Below, piece after piece: positions 42,280 to 51,493 of a DNA stretch of 64,000 nt; positions within the stretch are counted from its first letter, which is position 1; the number at the start of each line of letters is the position of its first letter. Below the pieces are notes generated by a model. The model ran no database searches and was not told where the DNA came from. It worked only from the letters and a program-made list of their open reading frames with translations. The translations under genes were made by a program, and so were the position numbers. This DNA comes from Prosthecobacter sp. (GTDB lineage: Bacteria > Verrucomicrobiota > Verrucomicrobiia > Verrucomicrobiales > Verrucomicrobiaceae): NCBI RefSeq assembly GCF_020439865.1, contig NZ_JAGRPF010000108.1, forward strand, positions 1 to 64,000. Reading direction: 5' to 3'.

Positions 42280-43295
42280 GAGTGAAGTGCCAGCAGGCGC
42301 AGAACGGCCTCCCGCTTGAGCCGCAGTTCGCGCCACTCGTGATCGAAGGCGCTGCCGCCCACGATGCCACAGCCGGAGGGCAGGCTGATCTTGTCGCCTT
42401 CCCAACAAATGCCGCGTATGGCGACGACGATGTGCGTGGTGCCGTCCGCCTCGGTGAAACCAAAAGGAGCGCCGAAGAACCCCGGAACCTTCAGCTGCTG
42501 GCGATATTCACGCAGCTTTTCCAGGGCGTCTTCATCGCGCGGCAGGCAGCCGACGGCCGGGGTCGGATGCAGGAGGGCTACAAGTTGCGCAGGATCGGCG
42601 TTTCCGCTGAGTTTGACACTGAGTTTGGACTGGAAATGCACCAGGCCGGAAGTCTGGCACAGCGCGCGCGGATTGCGTGTGACAACACCGAGTGTCTGCA
42701 ACCGCTCCATCAGGTAGCGCACCACGATCTCATGCTCCTCGATTTCCTTCACATCGGTGAGAAAGGCGTCCTGGTTGCCCGGCTTGGCGGTTCCTGCCAG
42801 AGCCATCGTGTCGAGCTGTCGGGCATGCACCTGAAACAGAAGCTCCGGTGTGGCTCCGAGAAATCCGCCGGATTCTTTGACATGAGCGTAGCCCCACATG
42901 TTCTCCGGAGCTTTCATGACGGATTCCAGCAGACGCCGAGGGTCGCCGGAAGTCAGGGTGCCAGATTCGGTGAGCACAGGCACCATTTTCTCGATACGCT
43001 TGGACAAAACCTCCCGGCGGATGCGTCGGAAGGCCATTTTGAACCATTCGGTGGCCGGCTTGGCCCAGTGAATCTGCGGTTTCTGGCCGCCGTTGAGGTG
43101 AATCGTCTCCCCGAGGCTGGCGGAGGTGATCTGATGCAGCCGCGCGGGCACTTTCCACGGTTTGGGATCCTTCAGGTCGAAGTCATTGATGTAGAAGGCT
43201 CCTCCCGCTGCCGGCGCGGCGGCCAGCGCGGTGAAGGGGCCTTCTCCCAGCCACGCCCGTCCATCGGGCAGCCTGAACAATGCGAATTCCATCAT
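42276..43295 (-). CDS. menF: isochorismate synthase (menaquinone pathway)
   Basis: About 339 residues. The chorismate-binding domain shows FLGATPELLFQVHARQLDTMALAGT, HFQSKLSVKL, LHPTPAVGCLPRD, FFGAPFGF and a CGIVGGSAFDHEW end. Isochorismate is then used by MenD, whose gene overlaps by 4 bp, so menF-menD form an operon. The start is at the ATG pair near 43295; the longer ORF has a non-conserved leader. It is divergent from the SIS protein gene (43394). Confidence 0.92.
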   Translation of the reverse strand: MMEFALFRLPDGRAWLGEGPFTALAAAPAAGGAFYINDFDLKDPKPWKVPARLHQITSASLGETIHLNGGQKPQIHWAKPATEWFKMAFRRIRREVLSKRIEKMVPVLTESGTLTSGDPRRLLESVMKAPENMWGYAHVKESGGFLGATPELLFQVHARQLDTMALAGTAKPGNQDAFLTDVKEIEEHEIVVRYLMERLQTLGVVTRNPRALCQTSGLVHFQSKLSVKLSGNADPAQLVALLHPTPAVGCLPRDEDALEKLREYRQQLKVPGFFGAPFGFTEADGTTHIVVAIRGICWEGDKISLPSGCGIVGGSAFDHEWRELRLKREAVLRLLALHS

Positions 43296-43393
43296 GCGAG
43301 TTTGAATGCATAGTGAAACGTACCGCGCTGCGTGCAAGATGGGAAAGTAGCACAAGTGAACATCCTTCCTGCCGTTTCAGTCGAATTCTTTGC

Positions 43394-44923
43394 ATGAATG
43401 CTGCCGACGAGTTTCTCAAGGTCGCTACTGACTACCAGCTCGGTGCGCTCGACACCGAGTCGCAGCATCCTTTCACCACGTCCCTGTCCCAGATGGCGAA
43501 CAAAGATCTCGGGGAGGCGGTCAAGCTCATGCATCAGGTGGACGTGCATGCACTGAGGCAGTTTGCCGCGAAATCCGCCCACCTCGTGGATCTCGCCCGC
43601 GCCGTGGGGACGACGCTCAACATGGGGCATCGGGTTTTTCTGTGCGGTTGTGGCGCCACGGGCCGCCTGTCACTGAGCATCGAAGTTTTCTGCCGCATGG
43701 GTGTCCTTCCAGCTCCGGATCCCGAGCGTGTGGTTGCTTTCATGGCGGGCGGTGATCTTGCCTTGATCAAGGCGATCGAGACTTTTGAGGATCATCCCGA
43801 ATACGGTGCACGGCAGTTGGAAGAACTGGGGTTTGTGAATGGAGATCTGCTGATCGCTTCGACGGAAGGCGGCGAAACGCCGTTTGTCATTGGAGCCGTC
43901 GAACGTGCCGCCGAGCTGTCCTCGAATCAGCCCTGGTTCCTGTATTGCAATCCAGATGAGCAACTAATCCATGCCGCTGCTCGCTCAAAGCGGGTGATCG
44001 AGAATCCGATGATTCACAAGATGAACCTCGCCGTGGGTGCGATGGCAATTTCTGGAAGCACACGTCTGCAGGCGAGCACGGTTCTCATGGCGGCCATTGG
44101 CTTCGCGTTCATGCATCAGCATGATCCTGAAAATGCCCCCGGAGAGGTGTTGCAGCTTCTGCGTCATGCGGCGCATTGTGATGGGCAGTTTCTCGCGGCG
44201 TTTATTGAGCACGAGGCGGCCGCGTATGCGCGGGGCGCCTATGTGCTTTATGCGAGCACACGTTTTGGCATCACCGTTGTCACAGATACCACGGAACGGG
44301 CGCCGACATTCAGTCTTGTGCCTTTCGAGAAGCAGGATGATCCAGCCGCGCCAGCGTCTTGGAGTCATTTCATCATGCCCGAGCAGGCGGGCGCGCACTC
44401 GGCCTGGAATGCTCTGCTGCATCGTGAGCCGCGCACGTTGGAGTGGCCTGAGGTTCGCAAGGTGGCCGGAGCCGAGGTTCTGGCGTGCTATGACTTTTCC
44501 GCACAGCTCTCGATGCGACGTCAGATCAGGACGAACAAGTCCGAGCATTTGTTCTTCAACATCGGCGGCGGGGCGGGGGAGATGGTGTGGGAGTTTGATG
44601 GGCTGAAAGAGCGGATGGACCTCACCGGCGTGCATGAGTTCCACGCGCATCTTCTGCTCAAGATGCTCATCAACATTCAGTCCACGCTCGTGATGGGACG
44701 TCTTGGCCGCTACGTGGACAATCTCATGACCTACGTGAAGCCGAGCAACAACAAGCTGATCGACCGTGCGGTGCGCTATGTGCGTCTTCTGGCGCAAAGA
44801 CGCACGGGGAAGATGCCTGCCTATGCCAAGGTGACGCGTCTGCTGTTTGAGGAGCGTGAGAAGCTCAAGCCCGGAGAGCCCATCGTCCTCAAGACCTTGG
44901 CGGCGCTGGGAGTCGGGGTGTGA
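43394..44923 (+). CDS. MurQ/GKRP-family SIS-domain sugar-phosphate protein
   Basis: 509 residues, longer than MurQ (about 300) and nearer to glucokinase-regulatory-protein size. The SIS motifs VFLCGCGATGRLSLSIE (about 78-94) and LLIASTEGGETPFVIGAVERA, plus AISGSTRLQAST and LVMGRLGRYVDNLMTYVKPSNNKL, place it in the MurQ/GKRP group. A middle insertion (about 255-405) separates the two halves. MurQ cleaves the lactyl ether of MurNAc-6-phosphate. The catalytic Glu context differs here, so enzymatic activity is unproven. NagA at 21270 would fit a recycling pathway. Confidence 0.72.
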   Translation: MNAADEFLKVATDYQLGALDTESQHPFTTSLSQMANKDLGEAVKLMHQVDVHALRQFAAKSAHLVDLARAVGTTLNMGHRVFLCGCGATGRLSLSIEVFCRMGVLPAPDPERVVAFMAGGDLALIKAIETFEDHPEYGARQLEELGFVNGDLLIASTEGGETPFVIGAVERAAELSSNQPWFLYCNPDEQLIHAAARSKRVIENPMIHKMNLAVGAMAISGSTRLQASTVLMAAIGFAFMHQHDPENAPGEVLQLLRHAAHCDGQFLAAFIEHEAAAYARGAYVLYASTRFGITVVTDTTERAPTFSLVPFEKQDDPAAPASWSHFIMPEQAGAHSAWNALLHREPRTLEWPEVRKVAGAEVLACYDFSAQLSMRRQIRTNKSEHLFFNIGGGAGEMVWEFDGLKERMDLTGVHEFHAHLLLKMLINIQSTLVMGRLGRYVDNLMTYVKPSNNKLIDRAVRYVRLLAQRRTGKMPAYAKVTRLLFEEREKLKPGEPIVLKTLAALGVGV

Positions 44924-44930
44924 GAGGCGG

Positions 44931-45635
44931 CTACTCCACCAGGTAAAGAATACGGCCGCAGCTCTCGCACTGAGTGAGTGATTCCGACTGCTTCAGCGAC
45001 TGGATGACCCCGACGACCACCTTCATGTGGCAGCCGCCACACTGGGCGTTCTCCATCGGCACGATGGCAGCGTCTCCCTTCTTGTTGAAGATGCGCGTGT
45101 AGAGATCGAGAGCGTCCGGATCGATGGGGGCGGCAAGCGTGGCGCGTTCGGCGTTGAGATCGTCGAGGCGTTTTTTCACGCCCTCGGCGCGTTCATCGAG
45201 ATTCTTGAGTTCCTCGTTCACCCTGCCTTGGGTTTGCGCGAGCTTGGCCTGCGCTTCTTTGAGCTTCGCCTTGGCGGCTTCGAGGGCTTCCATCTGCTCA
45301 AGTTCACCGTCTTCGAGCTTGGTGACCTCCTCTTGGTAGCGTTTGATCTCATGACCGAGAGCAGCGAATTCATCGTTCTTGCGTGTCTCGAACTGCTGGT
45401 CCTGCAGACGCTTGATGGTGGTCTGACGCGTCTGGATGTCGAGTTCGATGCTTTTGATCTTCACCTCAACTTCCTTCATGCCTTGGTTGGCGGTCTCCAC
45501 GGCGGCCTGATCTCCGGCGAGCTGCATCTTGGCCCGGGCCTGCTGGTTGGGAATGTCCTTGAGATCTTTCTGGAGCCCGCGGATGCGCTGGTCGCGTTCC
45601 TGGAGTTGAATGAGTTTAGTGATGTCTGGAAGCAT
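44931..45635 (-). CDS. coiled-coil zinc-ribbon protein (CT398-like)
   Basis: 234 residues. Residues 1-170 are a long antiparallel coiled coil (LIQLQERDQRIRGLQKDLKDI, then KAKLKEAQAKLAQTQGRVN). The C-terminal zinc ribbon has CGGC at about 198 and CESC near 222. This matches the bacterial zf-RING_7/CT398 family, which is linked to flagellar and sigma-54 partners in chlamydiae. Cellular role here is unknown. It is convergent with the SIS protein gene, 7 bp apart. Confidence 0.85.
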   Translation of the reverse strand: MLPDITKLIQLQERDQRIRGLQKDLKDIPNQQARAKMQLAGDQAAVETANQGMKEVEVKIKSIELDIQTRQTTIKRLQDQQFETRKNDEFAALGHEIKRYQEEVTKLEDGELEQMEALEAAKAKLKEAQAKLAQTQGRVNEELKNLDERAEGVKKRLDDLNAERATLAAPIDPDALDLYTRIFNKKGDAAIVPMENAQCGGCHMKVVVGVIQSLKQSESLTQCESCGRILYLVE

Positions 45636-45739
45636 GTGGCACGATGTAAGCCGAAGCGGTGCCAGAGCACAAGTCTGTGTTCGCTGTCTCTTGACGCATC
45701 CTTGTGCCGCTTCAAAGGGTGTTTTTCTATTTTCTCACC

Positions 45740-46651
45740 ATGAAACCCACACTTCTCATCCTCGCTGCCGGCATGGGCAGCCGTTACGGCGGTCTCAAGC
45801 AACTCGACGCGATGGGGCCGTCCGGGGAAGTGGTGCTGGATTACTCCGTGTATGATGCGATCCGCGCGGGCTTCGGCAAGGTAGTGTTCGTGATCCGACG
45901 CGACTTCGAGGAGCTATTTCGCACACAGATTGGTTCCAAATTCGAGGGCCGCATCGCGGTGGACTATGCGTTTCAGGATTTGAATGATCTGCCAGAAGGT
46001 TTTTCGGTGCCGGAAGGTCGCACGAAACCCTGGGGCACGGCGCATGCGCTGCTTTCCGCTGCGAACGTGGTGAACGAGCCTTTCCTCATGATCAATGCCG
46101 ACGATTTCTACGGTCAGGACGCCTACAAGAAGATCGCCGCTGACCTCGTCCAGCCGCGTCCGAACGATGGCAAGAGCCACTGGTCGATGGTGGGCTTTTA
46201 TTTGAAGAACACTCTGTCGGATCATGGCAGCGTTTCGCGCGGCGTATGCACCCGCGACGCGCACGGCATGCTCACCACCGTTTTGGAAATGACCAAGATT
46301 TTCAAACATGGCGATGGTGCGGAAAATCGCGAGGTCGAGGGCGCCTATGTGCCGCTTACGGGTGATGAGGTGGTGTCGATGAACTTTTTCGGTTTCACGC
46401 CGGACATCTTCCCGCAACTGCGTAAGGCCTTCATCGAGTTCCTCACGAAGCGTGGCACTGAACTCAAATCCGAGTGCTATGTGCCGGCCGAAGTCGATGC
46501 GCTTATCAACGTCGGCAAGGCCGAGGTGCGTGTACTCGAAACGACCGGCAAGTGGTTCGGTGTCACCTATCCCGAAGATAAAGCCGAGGTTGTTGCCAGC
46601 ATTCGTGCACTGGTGGACGCAGGTGAGTATCCGCAGTCGCTGTGGGGTTAA
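45740..46651 (+). CDS. nucleotidyltransferase (sugar-phosphate type)
   Basis: 303 residues with the GT-A-type nucleotide-binding start LLILAAGMGSRYGGLKQLDAMG and the Asp pair INADDFYGQDAYKKI near 117. It resembles the NTP_transferase family that makes NDP-sugars, but the substrate cannot be assigned. The start at 45740 gives the conserved MKPTLLIL N-terminus. Its stop shares the TTAA with the convergent waaA stop (4-bp overlap). Confidence 0.85.
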   Translation: MKPTLLILAAGMGSRYGGLKQLDAMGPSGEVVLDYSVYDAIRAGFGKVVFVIRRDFEELFRTQIGSKFEGRIAVDYAFQDLNDLPEGFSVPEGRTKPWGTAHALLSAANVVNEPFLMINADDFYGQDAYKKIAADLVQPRPNDGKSHWSMVGFYLKNTLSDHGSVSRGVCTRDAHGMLTTVLEMTKIFKHGDGAENREVEGAYVPLTGDEVVSMNFFGFTPDIFPQLRKAFIEFLTKRGTELKSECYVPAEVDALINVGKAEVRVLETTGKWFGVTYPEDKAEVVASIRALVDAGEYPQSLWG

Positions 46652-48030
46652 CCCAAGGAGCGGGGACTCTGTCCCCCGGACTGAAATGGGGGGCAGCGGC
46701 CCCTCGATCCTTGAATCAGCCTCTCCACGCTGCGCTGCGTCGCACCTTGGTGCACTAGCAGGGCTCGCTCTCCCGACTGGCCCATCTGCGCGGCTTTGGA
46801 AGCGTCCTGCAGCAAGGCCAGGCAGGCAGATTCTAATTCGTCAAAGTCGGCGACTTGCTGCGCCCCTTTTTTCTTGAGGAGGAGATCGACCAGCGGGGTG
46901 AAGTTCTCCATGTGCGGGCCAAAGAGAACGGGCTTCTGCGCCAGCGCAGCTTCCGCGGGGTTCTGACCGCCTTCGGCGAGGAAACTTTTGCCGACCACGA
47001 CGAGGGTGGCGAGATGCTGCCACGCGGCGAGTTCACCTGTGGTGTCGATGACGAAGACGGGTGCACTCGAATCAACGCGTGTGGAAGCATCGCTGCGCAA
47101 GGCGGGCGCAATGCCGATGCTGTTAAGCGCGGCAGCGATTTCGGCGCGGCGTTCGACATGTCGTGGCACGATCAGCAAGGCTAGATCGCGGATCTTTTCG
47201 CGCAGCCGTTGGAAAACGCGGGCGAGTTCGACTTCCTCCCCGGCGTGCGTGCTGGCGGCGAGGAGAGCGGGCTGCGAGGGACTGATGCCGGTCTGCGTGA
47301 GCACCGTGCGCAGTTCGTCTATCTTCGTCGCGGGCACAACGGCCCCTTCGGGGTCGTATTTGATGCTTCCGGTGAGGTGAATGCGATCGCGATCGACGCC
47401 AAGGCCTTCCCAGCGGTCGATGTCGGCCTCCTCCTGCACGAGCACCTGTTTGAGCATGCGGAAAACGGGTTCGGCGAGCCAGCGGAACTTGCTATAGCGG
47501 CGCTCGGAACGGGGCGAGAGACGTGCGTTGACAAGGGAAACGGGAATGCCTAGGCGTTCGGCGGCGAAAGTCAGATTTGGCCACACCTCGGCCTCGACGA
47601 GCACGAGTTGCGTAGGCTGGATGCGTTCGAGCATCAGGCGGCCTACTCCGGGAAGATCGACGGGGCTGAAGATGGCGACCAGGCGGCCGGTGTGTTGTGC
47701 AGCAACTTCCGCAGCGATTGCATGACCCGTGGGCGTGGTGGTGCTGAGGACGATGCCGAGATCGGGTTGTGTTTTGAGCAGGCGTGCGATGAGTTTTTTC
47801 GCGACGTTGACCTCGCCCACGCTCACGGCATGCACCCAGAGACGTTCGCGCTGCGGCAGGGCGTTGATGGCGTTTTGCGTGGCCTTGTCGAAAAAACCGA
47901 TGCGCTGCGCGAGATCACGCCAGCGGCCGTTGCGCCGGCGCATTTTCACGATCGCGCTCGGCAGCATCCAGACGAGGCCGAACGGCAGCAGCAGATTGTA
48001 GAGAGTGAGGCTAAGAGCTTTCGATGCCAT
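46648..48030 (-). CDS. waaA: 3-deoxy-D-manno-octulosonic acid (Kdo) transferase
   Basis: 460 residues. WaaA adds Kdo to lipid A, so the organism makes LPS. The N-terminal hydrophobic helix (LTLYNLLLPFGLVWML) is followed by LWVHAVSVGEVNVAKKLI and STTTPTGHAIA. The C-terminal half holds a VGKSFLAEGGQNPAEAALAQKPVLFGPHMENF nucleotide-sugar site. The last 20 residues (from GSRGRCPPFQ) look like a translated intergenic GC-rich palindrome rather than a protein fold. The 5' end overlaps rsmD by 20 bp. Confidence 0.93.
   Translation of the reverse strand: MASKALSLTLYNLLLPFGLVWMLPSAIVKMRRRNGRWRDLAQRIGFFDKATQNAINALPQRERLWVHAVSVGEVNVAKKLIARLLKTQPDLGIVLSTTTPTGHAIAAEVAAQHTGRLVAIFSPVDLPGVGRLMLERIQPTQLVLVEAEVWPNLTFAAERLGIPVSLVNARLSPRSERRYSKFRWLAEPVFRMLKQVLVQEEADIDRWEGLGVDRDRIHLTGSIKYDPEGAVVPATKIDELRTVLTQTGISPSQPALLAASTHAGEEVELARVFQRLREKIRDLALLIVPRHVERRAEIAAALNSIGIAPALRSDASTRVDSSAPVFVIDTTGELAAWQHLATLVVVGKSFLAEGGQNPAEAALAQKPVLFGPHMENFTPLVDLLLKKKGAQQVADFDELESACLALLQDASKAAQMGQSGERALLVHQGATQRSVERLIQGSRGRCPPFQSGGQSPRSLG
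46661..46677. repeat. GGGGAC palindrome inside the waaA 3' end
   Basis: CGGGGAC-TCT-GTCCCCCG forms a perfect 6-bp stem (GGGGAC/GTCCCC). It is 3' of the nucleotidyltransferase gene and inside the waaA coding end, encoding the odd tail residues. It may act as a bidirectional 3'-end hairpin. Confidence 0.5.
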
Positions 48031-48592
48031 GCGGAAGTTTGCGCAGCCAGACGATGCGGGTGGAACCGTAATTGCGGTCGGTCAGCACCTCCCAGCCGGG
48101 CCAGCTTTTAGTTTCGCGGTTGAAGTGGTGACTTTCGACAAGGAGGTGGCTCTCCGCATGAAGCAGTGCCGGCAGAGGCTCTTCGGTGAGCAGTTTCGCA
48201 ACGAAATCCGTGTCCGCGTCGCAATGCGTGTAGGGCGGGTCGGCGAAGATGATGTCGAACTGTTTGCCGTCGCGATGCAGCAACGGCAACAGACGGAAAA
48301 CATCGCTGTGACGCACGATGCCGCCGGTAAGCCGGGTTTTGGCGAGGTTGCGACGGATGACGTCGCAGGCGCCTTTGTTTTCATCCACCATCATGGCGGA
48401 CGCTGCCCCGCGGCTCAGGCACTCAAGGCCGAAAGCGCCGGTGCCGGCGAACAAATCGAGCACATGCGTGCCAGGAACGAGTTCGCCGAGCATCGAGAAC
48501 ACAGCCTGCCTCACACGATCCTGCGTGGGTCGCGTGACGGTCTTTGGGACTTCGAGAGAAAGCCCTCCTGCGGTGCCAGAAATGATTCGCAC
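48011..48592 (-). CDS. rsmD: 16S rRNA (guanine966-N2)-methyltransferase
   Basis: 193 residues. RsmD methylates G966 of 16S rRNA. SAM-binding VLDLFAGTGAFGLECLSRG near 43-61 and the catalytic FADPPYTHCDADTD near 114 are clear, after the conserved RIISGTAGG and RPTQDRVRQAVFSML. The coding end overlaps the waaA start by 20 bp, so the two are translationally linked. Confidence 0.96.
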   Translation of the reverse strand: MRIISGTAGGLSLEVPKTVTRPTQDRVRQAVFSMLGELVPGTHVLDLFAGTGAFGLECLSRGAASAMMVDENKGACDVIRRNLAKTRLTGGIVRHSDVFRLLPLLHRDGKQFDIIFADPPYTHCDADTDFVAKLLTEEPLPALLHAESHLLVESHHFNRETKSWPGWEVLTDRNYGSTRIVWLRKLPHGIESS

Positions 48593-48646
48593 GCGCTGTC
48601 TTTAGCGGTGCGGGCAGGGGATGCAAGGCATGAAGCCAGTCGTTGT

Positions 48647-49780
48647 TCACTTCCCATTCTTGAACACATACAGCACCCCGTCATCCGCGCCGACGATGAC
48701 GTAGTCACCCGCGATGGCGGGGGAGGTTTTGATGGGGGCGCCGATCTCGTTGTGCCAGACGTCTTTGCCGGTCTTGAGGTCTAGGGCGTAGAGGTAGCCG
48801 TCGTCGCAGCCGAAGATGGCGACTTTGCCGGCGCAGACGACGGCGCTGCTGTCGATTCGGTCGCGCGCGCGGAATTCCCAGAGTTGCTTGCCAGTGACGC
48901 GGTCGATGGCGTGGAAGCGTTTGTCTCTGCCACCGACATAGACGCCTTTCTCCCAGATGGCAGGGGCGGCGTAGTATTCGAATTCGCGTTCACCGTATTC
49001 CCAGACCTGCATGCCGTCGGCAATGCTGTAAGCGCCGACGCGGTTGCCGTAGTGGCTGACGTAGATGACGCCGTCGGCGATGGCCACGTTGTTGCCGATG
49101 TAAGCACCGACTTCGATCTGCTTCTCTTCCTTGCCGGTCTTCACATCATGGACATGCAGGACGCTGTCGCAGCCGCCGAAGACGACCTTGCCATCACCGA
49201 TGGCGGCGCCGCCGTTGATGTAATACCCGGTTTCGGCGGCCCACTCCTTTTTGCCGGTCTTCGCATCGAGACAATAGACGGAGTAGTCGTAGCTGCCGAT
49301 TACGACCTTCTGCGCTTTCGTTTCTGGATCGGTCCAGACATTGGCGGCGGCGTGGATCTCGGCCTGCGTTTCAAATTTCCACGTCTCCTTGCCGGTGTTG
49401 GCGTTCCAGGCATAGACGAAGCCGTCCTGGCAACCAACGACAACGAGATCGCCTGCGAAGGCGGCGGCACCATCGAAAGCGCCCTTGGCCTCGGTCTTCC
49501 AGATTTCTTTGCCCGTGGTGAGTTCGAGGCAGAAAAAGTGGCCGTCCTTGTCGCCGACGTAGACTTTGCCCGCACGCACGACGGCGCTGGAGACGAGCAT
49601 CTCGGCCTGCCCCTTGGGCTTGTCCATGAGCTTGAATTGCCAGGCGAGTTCGAGGGGGAACTTGAGCTCGACAGGCGAAGTGCCGGTCATGGCCTCATTC
49701 CCGCGCGAATCGATCCAGTCTCCGTTTTGTGCGTGCAGAACCGAGGACAGGAGGAAACACAGGAAAAGCGAGGTGCGCAT
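48647..49780 (-). CDS. exported PQQ-type beta-propeller protein
   Basis: About 377 residues from MRTSLFLCFLLSSVLHA (signal peptide). It holds seven or eight PQQ_2-like blades with the repeated pattern DAKTGKxxW or NTGKETW (KVYVGDKDGHFFCLELTTGKEIWKTE, GFVYAWNANTGKETWKFE). No metal or PQQ ligand motif is clear, so it is a structural propeller such as BamB-like or of PVC surface type. Function unassigned. Confidence 0.88.
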   Translation of the reverse strand: MRTSLFLCFLLSSVLHAQNGDWIDSRGNEAMTGTSPVELKFPLELAWQFKLMDKPKGQAEMLVSSAVVRAGKVYVGDKDGHFFCLELTTGKEIWKTEAKGAFDGAAAFAGDLVVVGCQDGFVYAWNANTGKETWKFETQAEIHAAANVWTDPETKAQKVVIGSYDYSVYCLDAKTGKKEWAAETGYYINGGAAIGDGKVVFGGCDSVLHVHDVKTGKEEKQIEVGAYIGNNVAIADGVIYVSHYGNRVGAYSIADGMQVWEYGEREFEYYAAPAIWEKGVYVGGRDKRFHAIDRVTGKQLWEFRARDRIDSSAVVCAGKVAIFGCDDGYLYALDLKTGKDVWHNEIGAPIKTSPAIAGDYVIVGADDGVLYVFKNGK

Positions 49781-49831
49781 GAGTTTGGACTGTGAAACTG
49801 GCATGGTGTGCGCTTTGTTGCAAACAAGCCG

Positions 49832-50377
49832 ATGTCAGATCACGATCTCCAACAGCCGCCGCCGATCCCGCCTGAACTTCAGAGCGAGTACGAGGAGCGT
49901 CCGTTTCAGAACTGCACGCGCTGCGGAGAGTCGCTGCCTGATTTTCCCGGCGGCTTTCAAATCTCGAAGGCCTACAAGCGCGGTGAGTGCGTGATGGAAT
50001 ATGCGCTGTGCGATCACTGCCGCACTCAGATGATGGAGGAGTTCTCCCAGGAGTCGAAGAAGCGTCTGGCCCAGTTTCAGGACGAGCAGGTGATTTTGGA
50101 TCGTGGACTGGATTCATGTGCGGTCTGCAACGCGCGGCGTGATGCTCCCGGCCTGGATGACTTTGTGATCACCGGTGTGTGCGAGGGCGTGGGGCTGCTG
50201 CACAGCGTGATGATCTGCGGAAAGTGCGGCGACGGCGTTCAGGGGATCATTTCCCAAAAGACGAAGGACACATGGCGACGCTTCGTGGACGAGAACTTTC
50301 CTGGGCCGCCGGTCGATTCGCTGCCGGAGCCGGAGGAGACGTTTAATACTCCAGTGCCGGTGATGTCGAAGGTATGA
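49832..50377 (+). CDS. hypothetical cytosolic zinc-finger protein with four CxxC motifs
   Basis: 181 residues. CTRC, CDHC, CAVC and CGKC (roughly residues 28, 62, 99, 138) suggest two zinc sites formed by pairs of knuckles. There is no signal peptide or membrane segment. The divergent neighbour is the propeller gene. I do not recognise a named family; the pattern resembles DUF-type zinc ribbons in Verrucomicrobiota. Confidence 0.65.
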   Translation: MSDHDLQQPPPIPPELQSEYEERPFQNCTRCGESLPDFPGGFQISKAYKRGECVMEYALCDHCRTQMMEEFSQESKKRLAQFQDEQVILDRGLDSCAVCNARRDAPGLDDFVITGVCEGVGLLHSVMICGKCGDGVQGIISQKTKDTWRRFVDENFPGPPVDSLPEPEETFNTPVPVMSKV

Positions 50378-50474
50378 ACCAAACCGTTCTCGGTTCTTCG
50401 TTCTTGGTTTGTAGTTGCGCGTTCGCTTCGCGGCAGTTCTTCCAGAACCACTGAAGGAGGGACTAGGAAACAGG

Positions 50475-51368
50475 TCAGTGTCCGCAGTTGGCGCCCTCGT
50501 CAGGCGGATCGGTGTCTTCGATCTTAGCGGTTGCTTTGAGCTCTTCGAGGAAGGCGTGGAACTTTTTGTCGCGGTATTCTTCGAGGAAGCGTTCGGCCAC
50601 GGCCTCCTTCACTTCCTCAAACGGGCGTGCGACGGCTGGTTTCCGACCGGTGACAGTGCAGATGTGGAAGCCGAGCTGGGTGGTGAAAACAGGGCTGATC
50701 TCGCCCTCGCCCATGGAGAAGGCGATGGTTTCAAACTCCTCCATGAATTCGCCGCGTTTGAACCAGCCGAGGTCGATCTGCTGCTGTTCGTCGGCACGGT
50801 GTTCTTCCGCGAGCTTGGCGAAATCGGCTCCGGCGAGGAGCTGGGAACGGAGATCGCGCATGGTCTGATAGATTTCCTGGCGGCTCTTGGCTCCTTGGAG
50901 GCCTTTGGTGATGTGGGAGGCCTTGATCTCCTCCTCGGTCATGTAGTGCTTAAGGTTTGCCTCGTAGCAGGCACGCAGCTCGGTGTCAGTCGGCACAGGC
51001 TCGGGGGCGTAAATCTCCTGCAACGTTTTGTCGAGACGCACGCCACCCGCGACGTTGTCGCGGACAACGGACTCGTCTTTGACGGGCATGCCGAGGTTCA
51101 TGTAGAACTGCGTTTCACCACCCGCCTCTTCGATCAGCTTTGTCAGGCGTGCAGTGACATCCGCTTCGGGCACCTCAGGATGACGGCGGCGGCTCTCCTG
51201 GCCGAGCAGGGCGCGTGAGGTGATGTTGTCCTTGGCCATGCCGCGGAACTCAGGGTCTCTTTCGCAGCAGGCGACCTGAAGGGTGCGTTCGAAATGTCCT
51301 TTGATGTGGCGGAACTCCGCCTCGATGATTTCGTCGTCGATGTGTTCGCCGTTGATGATAAGAGCCAT
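50475..51368 (-). CDS. parvulin-type peptidyl-prolyl isomerase
   Basis: About 297 residues from MALIINGEHIDDEIIEAE. A helical SurA_N-like part (30-130) precedes a parvulin domain: IKASHITKGLQGAKSRQEIYQTM (about 147), DLGWFKRGEFMEEFETIAFSM and VFTTQLGFHICTVTGRKP. It lacks a signal peptide, so it may be cytosolic, unlike SurA or PrsA. It is convergent with the CxxC protein and divergent from the DacA-type gene. Confidence 0.9.
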   Translation of the reverse strand: MALIINGEHIDDEIIEAEFRHIKGHFERTLQVACCERDPEFRGMAKDNITSRALLGQESRRRHPEVPEADVTARLTKLIEEAGGETQFYMNLGMPVKDESVVRDNVAGGVRLDKTLQEIYAPEPVPTDTELRACYEANLKHYMTEEEIKASHITKGLQGAKSRQEIYQTMRDLRSQLLAGADFAKLAEEHRADEQQQIDLGWFKRGEFMEEFETIAFSMGEGEISPVFTTQLGFHICTVTGRKPAVARPFEEVKEAVAERFLEEYRDKKFHAFLEELKATAKIEDTDPPDEGANCGH

Positions 51369-51493
51369 GGCGGCGACCATGGAGCGCGGAGCGAGGGGCG
51401 CAAGGTTTGACAACGAAAGGGCGGTGGCCTAGATGCCCGAAGTCCCGGCCGCCTGATCGGCATGAAAACTGCGAGCCGGTGCAGCGTTGCTTC

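Noticed and set aside
42282..43313. 343-codon plus ORF
   Set aside because: Antisense to menF; composition of a shadow frame.
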